DNA of 64,000 bases from Druceiella hillmani (Eukaryota; Arthropoda; Insecta; Lepidoptera; Hepialidae), in assembly GCA_039881145.1 (NCBI GenBank), contig JAYKKI010000006.1:12057501-12121500 (forward strand), written 5' to 3'. The position numbers were made by a program, and so were the translations under genes. Shown here one piece after another: positions 56,876 through 64,000 of this stretch; the first letter of the stretch is position 1; every line of letters begins with the position of its first letter. A model generated the notes under the pieces. The model was not told the origin of the DNA, did no database searches, and saw only the letters and a list, made by a program, of their open reading frames with translations.

Positions 56876-56979
56876 ATCCTCGTAAATCACGTTTCTGTTG
56901 ATGACATCTTGGATTTTCTGGTATTGACTTATACGAGGATTAATTATTTCGTCATGTTTTAGATGACCCCAAAATAACG

Positions 56980-57225
56980 AATCAACGTGAAATGTTATTA
57001 ATAAAACAAAGTAAAATTTTAGGCCAAGTCTTGGCGAGCAATGATGGCAATCATTGGGAAGTAATAAGAAAATCTATTGGCCTTCAACTTAGAGACCTAA
57101 CTAAAGAACAGTCAGCCATTACACAGAAAATAATAGCAAATGCCCTCTTTTACGTCGAAATGAATAAACTGTCTATAAATACGCATATTACTTTGAAACC
57201 AATATTACATTATTCATCGTCATCT
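56980..57225 (+). pseudogene. Helical C-terminal segment of a transposon-type DNA-binding protein
   Basis: A 97-codon frame (ATG 56,992) contains REMLLIKQSKILGQVLASND, HWEVIRKSIGLQLRDLTKEQ and ITQKIIANALFYVEMNKLSI. The pattern W-x-x-I-x-x-x-I-x-x-Q-L-x-x-L-x-x-x-Q-x-x-x-x-x-K-I-I-x-x-A-L-F is a recurring C-terminal block in predicted insect repeat proteins. It follows the tnp2-like remnant and could be the second protein of that element. Confidence 0.4.
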
Positions 57226-58200
57226 GATTACAATATTGATTACAATATTACCCTCTTCGTCTTCATCTCAACATCTCCTCTATAGATCACCTCACAATCA
57301 AACTGTTGTCCATCACCTTATTCATCTTCACAGCTCCCCTTCCCATCACTTCATAATCAAAGTGTTATTCCATCACCCTGTTTATCTTCCCAGCTCACCT
57401 ATCCATCATCACACAATTTAACTGTATCTAAATCACCCTTTTCACCTGCAAAACTACACGACTTACTCTCCATAATGTGAATTTGACCCGCGCTTTTTCT
57501 CCATCTCGACAGTCTAATCCACCACTACCTCATATCACAGTAATATAATCTACTCCAGTTCCTAAATTGCCTCAAAAGTCTACTGTCACTGACAATTAAT
57601 CATGTTCTCCATCTAATTTATCATACACCGATAATTCAATAGTTTCCATCGACGAAAACATGTACTTATAAAAACCCCAAGACATTCTCACATCATCACC
57701 ATCCAATATCCTAATAAGACCGTTCAGTCAGGTAAAAGAGGGTAAATTGAAACATTTTATTATATTTAAAAATTAAAAATAATTACTTTGTATTAATGGT
57801 TAATAAAAAGTAAATAATGCGATTTTGGTTAATTTTTATGATTTCATTATTATTGTAAAAATAAAAATACTTAACTAAAATAATTTTAAATGAAATCTTA
57901 TTTTGTTTATTTATCTTTATGTAATCCTTTAGGGAATGATAAATTGCTTTACAAGTCTCGGGAATGATACGCTATAGTAACTGCGAAGATATAATAATGT
58001 TGAATATTAAGTCTCCATAGTTGCAACGTGAAGCTAGGAAACTCAAAGTTTATAAATCTCTTCGGCGCTTACTGCTTTTCGCGAAACCGTATTTTTCTTT
58101 TCATTAAATAGGCGCGTCATACTCAATAATTTTGAAAAACATTCATGGTTCATTCTCAGATACTTTCATGACATTGTTCGAAATATAAATCGACAACAAA
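57226..58200. other. Pyrimidine-rich imperfect repeat, then AT-rich non-coding DNA
   Basis: 57,240-57,480 is rich in CATCAC/TCATCTTC/CAGCTC motifs with an irregular period of roughly 55-60 bp (Ser/His/Pro-rich frames). The rest to 58,200 is AT-rich with no feature recognised. Confidence 0.5.
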
Positions 58201-58577
58201 ATGCTCTCTAAGAGGTGAGTAATAATTATCAAGTTTAAAATATATTGCACATCACGGCGTACCAAAGTACTTTACTCTGAAAAGAATGAAAAAAGTGTAA
58301 ATAATCGTAACATTATGGACAAATTTTATTTTCTTTAAGTTATGTTTTTGCATTACAGATACCAAGTCACAGTGTGATCAGTCATGATTGCTGGTTATTG
58401 CTAAGTCAAGCAATCGAAACATGTGGTGTATCTCATCGAAACACGTGGTTACATCGAAATATTTGTTTACATTGTGGTCGATCATTATATCAATCAAGAA
58501 CTCACATGCTAACAAGCGATACTGAGAGAGAACAGCGTATAAGAAATATTGTTGCAGAAAGAATTTTACCTCGACGG
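58201..58577 (+). CDS. Possible spliced Cys-containing small gene or 5' exons of a transposon gene
   Basis: ATG 58,201 starts a 14-base first exon ending at a GTGAGT donor (58,215). An acceptor CACAG (ending 58,372) restores the frame into 58,373-58,577, which ends at a GTAAGT donor (58,578). The joined frame reads MLSKSVISHDCWLLLSQAIE, then NTWLHRNICLHCGRSLYQSR and TEREQRIRNIVAERILPRR. CW ... CLHCG ... H resembles zinc-binding N-termini of insect transposon proteins. A downstream exon was not found. The intact frame and two consensus splice sites are seen directly; that it is expressed is inference. Confidence 0.4.
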
Positions 58578-59067
58578 GTAAGTATTTACAATAAAAATAG
58601 TTACAACGGCATTAAAGGCACTATTCATATTGACTCGTTAGAATCGTTTGTCGATAAAACCGACATCCTTTTTATTTTTTTAATTATTCTTATATACAGT
58701 GGACTATCTACTTTAACAGTAATAAACAATGAAAAAAACAGCATAAATAAAATAAAAATATTTTCATTAGGAAAAATCATGCCATACTTACATTTATTTC
58801 AATATGTACTCTATAATATTGTTCTTTCGCAAACTTGACATATGTACGAAGTTTGTAATTTACGTTCGATTTAAATCAAAGTCTCCTAACAAATACCACT
58901 ATGAAAAATTAAGTCCACCACGTCTGATATTTCAGTTATTGACGAACTGATGACTGATAATATTCTTTGGAACGTGTTGGACGTGTGCCGAAATTAAACA
59001 ATCATTATTAAGTTTTGAAGAATGGGCACTAAATACCCTTTGATTGTAAATTAGCCATTGCCTAAAG
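58578..59067. other. Non-coding stretch up to the hAT left end
   Basis: The open frame from 58,374 continues past the 58,578 donor to 58,838 but turns hydrophobic and loses motifs, as expected for intron. GCCTAAAG at 59,060-59,067 would be the left target copy of the hAT element. Confidence 0.4.
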
Positions 59068-59267
59068 CAGCGTTTCTCAAAGTGTGCTCCGCGGAGCCCT
59101 GGGGCTCCGCAAAGCCTTTTGGGGGCTCCGCGAGAATACTAGTAATAATGAGAAAAAATACACCTCTTCTATACATCAGTGTTCCGATGCAGAGTTGTTT
59201 ATGCTTTCAATTACGCTTAAATACCTACCTACGTAAATGTACATTCATACTGAGTACCTACTGATGG

Positions 59268-62200
59268 GGGAGTAAGGGGAGATCGGAATACAACCTCTAC
59301 CGGCCCTACTGTCAATCCCACCTGCACGAGCCGCATGGCGGCGGCGACCAACTGGTTGCCGTGGTGCTCCCTGCTAGATAACCAACGGGGCAATGGCGAC
59401 CGAGCAATGGCGGTATAACCATATATACCCGTCAGGGTAACCTGTACGGAAAAGGCGTCAGAAACCTTGGGGACCAAATACCCCCTGAAAGTCCTGGTAC
59501 AGAAGGCAACGGGAAACCACTGCACTAATTTCCCAAGAGTCATGAAGAAGTCGAATAAGAGTAAACGTGTGCCTGGCGATCCGCCTAGCGACCGGCGCCC
59601 TGAGTTGTCCGGGAACCAGGGTGTGAAATTGGTTACTGGCCATGAGGGAATATGCAGCCAGGCGTCCCATGGAAACAAAATCTCTGGTAAAACGAAACTG
59701 CAACTTCGTAATAACATTCGCATTGGGACCTGGAATGTGAAGGGTCTCAATGATGAAGGAAAGCTCCATGTATTAGACCACGAGCTAGAGCGATGTAATA
59801 GTGTTATCACGGGACTAAGTGAGACGCATTGGAAAGACAGTGGGCACAGAAACCTAGAGAAACACACTATCTTCTTTTCAGGAAACGAGTCGTCCAATTT
59901 TACTGGAGTGGCTATCGCAATACCCACGATCTGGGCTGGGTCTGTCCTAGGTTACAACCTGTCAGTGATAGAATCATTAGCATGAAACTCAATGCTTCAC
60001 CATGTACGTTGAAAATCATCCAGGTTTACGCCTTCACAAGTGCCGCTCTCGAAGATAAAGTCGAGGATTTTTACAACCAACTGGAGGCTTGTATCAATAA
60101 CATCCCAAAGAGAGAGATACTGATGATCATCGGTGATTTTGATGCTAAGGTTGGAACCTCTACCCTGGATGTGGGACTGCGAAACATCGTCGGCCATTAC
60201 GGTCTTGGTTCCAGGAACATCAGAGGAGAACGCCTAATTCAATTTGCAGCAGACAACAACTTTACCATTATGAACACAGTCTTCAAACACCACCCCAGGA
60301 GACTGTATACATGGACCTCCCCAAACGACGAATACCGCAACCAGATCGATTACATACTGGTTAGAACAAGATGGAGGAGCTCGATAGCCAACGCACACAC
60401 ATTGCCGGGAGCCGACGTCATGTCTGACCACCAGCTATTAGTGTGTAGCATGAGAACTAGACTGCGCAGACCCATGGTCAGGAGAACGGCCAAACGCTTG
60501 GAAATCCGTGATAAAGACTCGTTTGTTCAATCACTACTAAATAAAGAACAGTGTTGGTGTGAAAACTGTAGCAAGGAAGAGAACGTTGACAAGCTTTGGA
60601 AATCCACCGTGCAATTCATAAAAGATGCCGTGCACGAATCACAGCCCAACGGAAGATCCAAAAAGAGGCAGCACTGGATGTCGAGTGAAACTTGGGATTT
60701 GATTGAGAGTCGTAGGGACCTGAAAGCCAAGGGCGAAAAAGTGCAGGAATTGAACGCGATGAGTTCCGTCATACAAGCGTCGTGCCGTCGCGACCGTAAT
60801 ACAGCGTTACAATCAATATGTGAAGAGGTAGAGAAACATTCTCAAAAGTTTGAAATAAAAGACCTACATATGAAAATCAAACTTATAACCCGTCAGTTCA
60901 AACCGAAGACGTGGGCCATTGAGAATGCGACCGGAGACACCGTCACGGAAATCAAAAAGATTGCTAGCGTCTGGGAAGAGTACTGTAAATCTCTGTTTGC
61001 TGACACAGCAACAAACATAACACCCTACCAAGACACCACACAGCAAGAGCCAATGATATTAAAAGATGAGGTGCGAGCCGCTATAGACCATCTTAAACGG
61101 AACAAGACTTTAGGCGTTGATGAGATCCCGATCGAGACAGTGAAAGCCATGGGGGAAGTCGGAGTAAACATACTGCACACCATCTGCTGTCGTATATGGG
61201 TCACTGGAGTTTGGCCGAGCGATTGGTCACACTCCATATTCATACCGTTACACAAAAAAAGGATCGACGAAAAAGTGCAGTAACTACAGACTCATTTCCC
61301 TAATATCCCACGCCAGTAAAATAATGCTGCATATTGTTAACACAAGGCTTCAGAGTTTTTTGTCCCGAGAAATCGCCTCCGAACAAGTTGGTTTTGTAAA
61401 AGGTCGAGGTACAAGAGAACAGCTGCTGATATTGCGACAAATTGTAGAGAAGACTAGAGAGTTTAACATTGCCCTCTATATATGCTTCGTCGATTTCAGA
61501 AAAGCCTTCGATACCGTGAAGTGGTGGAAACTGTGGCTGGTCCTGACGAAATGGGTGTACCGCATCATCTTGTACAACTCATTAGGCGTCTATACGAAGA
61601 TGGCACAGCCGCGGTCCGAGTAGACGGTATTGACTCCGAACGCTTCAAAACGCAAGCAGGTGTTAGACAGGGCTGTATATTATCTCCTCTTCTCTTTAAC
61701 ATATACACAGAATACCTAATGCGTATAGTTCTTGAAGATTGGAATAAGGGAATATCGGTGGGGGGTCGGAAGATATCAAACTTGGGATACGCAGATGACA
61801 CCACCCTCCTAGCGTCAACAAACGATGAAATCGAGTCTCTCCTACAACGACTGGAGACCACAGCATTGGAGATTGGGCTTACAATCAATCGCGATAAGAA
61901 TAAAATGATGATTGTAGATCGTGCTAACAATAACCGACCGAACATCCAAAATATAGCGGGATGCCAGGTAGTGAAGAGCTACGTATATCTGGGCTCCACT
62001 ATTGCTAATGATGGAGGTTGCAAGGATGAGTTTCGAAGACGTTGCGCCGTGACGAGATCATCAGTGGAAAAACTCACAAAGATCTGGAAAGACCGCAGAA
62101 TAACCAGAAACACAAAGGTTCGACTTATGAAATGCCTGGTCTTTCCGACTTTTCTATATGGAGCTGAGACGTGGACGCTGAGGATGCAAGACCGCCACAA

Positions 62201-62606
62201 AATTGACGCGCTGGAAATGTGGTGCTGGAGGCGTTTGCTTAGGATCCCATGGACCGCGCACCGAACCAACGTTTCGATCCTCAAGGAACTTAACATCAAA
62301 GAGAGATTATCGTCGACTGTGCAATTGCGAATCATCAAATTCTTTGAACATGTCACCCGTAACGAGGACTCCATGAAACGACTGGTGGTGCAAGGCAAAG
62401 TCGAAGGCAAACGATCCCGCGGACGCTCTCCGACACATTGGACAGACCTAATAAAATCTAAGACGCACTCCAGTGTAAATGACTGCTCTCACTCCGCAAA
62501 ACACCGAACTACATGGCGTCACATCGCGAGGGCGGCAGTGGCGAAGGAACCGGCCGAATCATGATCACGACCACTCTGTCAAGAGTGCACGACTAAGAAG
62601 AGAAGA
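59268..62606 (+). mobile_element. RTE-like LINE, near full length, 12-bp target-site duplication
   Basis: ACCTACTGATGG at 59,256-59,267 recurs at 62,607-62,618, directly flanking a 3.34-kb insert. The length, single ORF and AAG-rich tail (GACTAAGAAGAGAAG) fit RTE-like LINEs. A GC-rich 270-bp leader precedes the ORF. It sits in the hAT leader, so it is younger than that copy of the hAT element. Confidence 0.92.
59542..62564 (+). pseudogene. LINE endonuclease/reverse transcriptase (RTE-like), three frameshifts, no nonsense codons seen
   Basis: ATG 59,542 (MKKSNKSKRVPGDPPSDRRP). The endonuclease shows IRIGTWNVKGL, ITGLSETHWKDS, MIIGDFDAKVGTSTL, RNQIDYILVR and DVMSDHQLLV. The reverse transcriptase shows SNYRLISLISHASKIMLHIV, ICFVDFRKAFDTVKW (first Asp), GVRQGCILSPLLFNIY and LGYADDTTLLAST (catalytic pair, about 61,790). 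The end shows AETWTLRMQDRHKIDALEMW and GRSPTHWTDLIK. Frameshifts lie at about 59,935, 61,255 (in an A run) and 61,540. The protein nicks target DNA and copies LINE RNA. It resembles proteins annotated in insects as craniofacial development protein 2-like; that name is a misannotation of this enzyme. The clade (RTE or a relative) is not settled by eye. Confidence 0.9.
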
Positions 62607-62863
62607 ACCTACTGATGGACGCGACACGCGCGCTCGCAATTCGTTTGACGACGGAACACGAAACGCAACGGAGACAGCCGAACAGAGTTTAGTCGATTGT
62701 TCGCTTCGTCTGCCGCGCCGTCCGTCGCGCGTCGCACCACTGCCGTGATAATATTATTCTATTCATCTTTACCTCGTCAATTGAAAATCTAACCTCAAAA
62801 ATAGTTTTTTCCTATGGAGTTTTGGTTGATGTCGTAGAGGAGAGGCATTAATAATAAAGAACA
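62607..62863 (+). other. hAT leader downstream of the LINE
   Basis: It begins with the right target-site copy, then a GC-rich stretch (CGACACGCGCGCTCGCAATT; GTCTGCCGCGCCGTCCGTCG) and an AT-rich part leading to the transposase start. A promoter is likely but no core element is identified. Confidence 0.5.
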
Positions 62864-64000
62864 ATGGAACGCTGGCTTAATGGTCTTACAAGTGTTGCAG
62901 TAAAATCTAACGAATGTTCAAAAGTGATACGCCCGGTGGTGGATGCAGTAATTCCCGATCAAGACGGTGATGCGACGATGTCAAACCGTGGTGCTTCGGC
63001 GTCATCGTATTCAAAGGCGAAAAAAAGGAAATATGATGAATCATACGTCAGTTTCGCATTTGTTGATTCCGATGGGTCACCTCTCTGTATGTTATGTACT
63101 AAATTACTTCCTAATAGTTTCATGGTACCTGCCAAGATGCGCGGACACTTAGAAACTGTACACCCCGAGTTTAAGGACAAAAATAAGGAGTTGTTTATAC
63201 GTAAAACAAAACAATTATTAAAAAGTCAAAAAACTATGATGCATACGACTCAAATTGTCAATGAAAAGGCTACGGAGGCATCGTATTTAGTTAGCTATCG
63301 CATTGCACAGGCAGATGAAACGCACAGTATCGCTGAGAATTTGTTGAAACCGTGTGTGTTGGATATAACAAAGTGTATGCTGAACGAAAAATCTGCGAAA
63401 TATCTTTCTACAGTGCCGCTATTAAACGATACTGTTTCGTGCCGAATTCATGATTTGGCAAACGACGTCAAACAGGAACTAGTGACACGTCTACAAAATA
63501 CACAATTCGTCTTGCAAATGGATGAGTCGACCGACGTCGCCGGTCTGGTCATCTTACTGGTTATTGTGAGATATCGTTATGAATATTCTTTTGAAGAAGA
63601 CATGCTTATGTGCTCACCGCAGCTCACAAACACTACTGGAGAGGAAATTTTTAATAAATTAAATATATTTTTTGAGGAAAACTATCTCAATTGGAATGAT
63701 TGCATTGATATTTGTACTGATGGGGCCAAGGTGATGACAGGTAAAACAGCAGGAGTAGTATCACGAATAAAAAGTAAAGCGCCTGATTGTAGTTCCAGCC
63801 ATTGTATCTTGCACAGACAGGCACTTGCGATGAAAAAAATGCCGCCGAATCTAAAATTGGTTCTGGATGAAGCTGTGAAAATAATTAATTTTGTCAAATC
63901 ACGTCCACTACAATCCCGTTTGTTCTCACTATTGTGTGAAGATTATGGCAGCAAACATAAAACATTACTGCTCCATACAGAAGTCAGATGGTTATCTCGA
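62864..64000 (+). CDS. hAT transposase, ZBED5/GTF2IRD2-like, intact to the window edge
   Basis: ATG 62,864 opens a frame of exactly 379 codons with no stop before the window ends, so the gene is partial only because of the window. A BED-type zinc finger (CMLCTKLL, then MRGHLETVHPEF; C-x2-C and H-x4-H) lies at about residues 78-110. The catalytic region starts at LQMDESTDVAGL (first acidic residue), followed by CTDGAKVMTGKTAGVVSRIK (second Asp) and SSHCILHRQALAMKKMP, then LLHTEVRWLSR. These are the conserved blocks of this hAT group. A cut-and-paste transposase acting in the nucleus is expected. The Glu and dimerisation domain would lie beyond the window. The start follows an A-rich ACAATGG context, and a downstream Met is possible. 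Confidence 0.92.
   Translation, partial: MERWLNGLTSVAVKSNECSKVIRPVVDAVIPDQDGDATMSNRGASASSYSKAKKRKYDESYVSFAFVDSDGSPLCMLCTKLLPNSFMVPAKMRGHLETVHPEFKDKNKELFIRKTKQLLKSQKTMMHTTQIVNEKATEASYLVSYRIAQADETHSIAENLLKPCVLDITKCMLNEKSAKYLSTVPLLNDTVSCRIHDLANDVKQELVTRLQNTQFVLQMDESTDVAGLVILLVIVRYRYEYSFEEDMLMCSPQLTNTTGEEIFNKLNIFFEENYLNWNDCIDICTDGAKVMTGKTAGVVSRIKSKAPDCSSSHCILHRQALAMKKMPPNLKLVLDEAVKIINFVKSRPLQSRLFSLLCEDYGSKHKTLLLHTEVRWLSR

Larger units (their letters stand above)
59068..64000 (+). mobile_element. hAT transposon running past the window end, interrupted by a LINE
   Basis: It starts CAGCGTTTCTCAAAGTGTG then CTCCGCGGAGCCCTGGGGCT, a left end of the hAT type (C-A-G, then TTCTCAA, then a GC-rich palindrome CTCCGCGGAG / GGCTCCGC). 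The leader is split at 59,256-59,267 by the LINE and continues after 62,607. The transposase frame opens at 62,864. The right end lies outside the window, so the 8-bp duplication cannot be checked. Apart from the LINE the element appears undamaged. Confidence 0.75.

Noticed and set aside
59229..59927. 232-codon open frame on the minus strand
   Set aside because: It is the antisense shadow of the LINE leader and endonuclease; it has no motif and crosses the LINE boundary at 59,268.
61979..62410. 143-codon minus-strand frame in the LINE
   Set aside because: Shadow of the reverse-transcriptase thumb region.
1..64000. Host protein-coding, tRNA or rRNA genes
   Set aside because: I looked for conserved non-transposon domains, cloverleaf-type sequence and rRNA motifs on both strands and found none I could defend; a covariance-model or protein search could still reveal small ones.

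Overview
This 64 kb window looks like intergenic chromatin of an arthropod, most probably an insect with a large, AT-rich, transposon-laden genome. The evidence is the kind of elements present: BEL/Pao, Jockey-type and RTE-like non-LTR elements, mariner, Tc1, piggyBac, PIF/Harbinger, hAT and THAP/IS5-type transposons. Eukaryotic splice sites, poly-adenine or simple-repeat LINE tails and (TA)n tracts agree with this. I see no convincing host gene, no rRNA or tRNA gene, no CRISPR array and no bacterial operon structure. Nearly every recognisable coding stretch is a transposon gene, and most are broken by stops, frameshifts or deletions. The species cannot be named from the sequence alone.

Layout, left to right. 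0.25-0.63 kb is a 62-bp minisatellite. 1.5-6.5 kb holds a decayed SWIM/YqaJ nuclease gene (+) and a THAP/DDE transposase gene (-) placed tail to tail, which together resemble a two-gene ISL2EU transposon. Between them lies a copy (-) of an unnamed Cys-rich, DDE-like family (DUF7869-like). 6.5-9.3 kb holds a fold-back element and a small element with long inverted ends. 11.9-13.0 kb is a piggyBac remnant. 13.33-18.62 kb is a complete BEL/Pao LTR retrotransposon with a 5-bp target duplication but internal deletions. 19.6-20.4 kb is a mariner remnant and 21.3-24.1 kb a two-gene PIF/Harbinger element. 24.6-29.9 kb is a mix of Tc1, Jockey-like and ORF1-bearing LINE remnants.

30.5-37.1 kb is a second DUF7869-like gene, split by a 4.6-kb Jockey-type LINE with a perfect 12-bp target duplication. 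37.8-39.2 kb is a Harbinger element cut by a derivative of the 6.5-kb fold-back element. 41.0-42.9 kb has Harbinger and hAT fragments. 45.1-48.5 kb is a ZMYM1-like hAT element. 48.7-49.6 kb is the third DUF7869-like copy. 49.8-53.1 kb is a second, 3'-truncated copy of the Jockey-type LINE. 53.7-55.1 kb joins a tyrosine-recombinase-like C-terminus to a decayed insect repeat-protein family (family U here), of which a second fragment lies at 27.7 kb. 56.3-57.2 kb has a tnp2/CACTA-like remnant.

The right edge is the youngest part. A hAT element starts at about 59,068, is interrupted by a near-complete 3.34-kb RTE-like LINE with a 12-bp target duplication, and then carries a BED-finger hAT transposase reading frame that stays open from 62,864 to the window end. 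The nested insertions give a relative order of events. The best candidates for something poorly described are the three DUF7869-like copies and the family U / recombinase-like junction.
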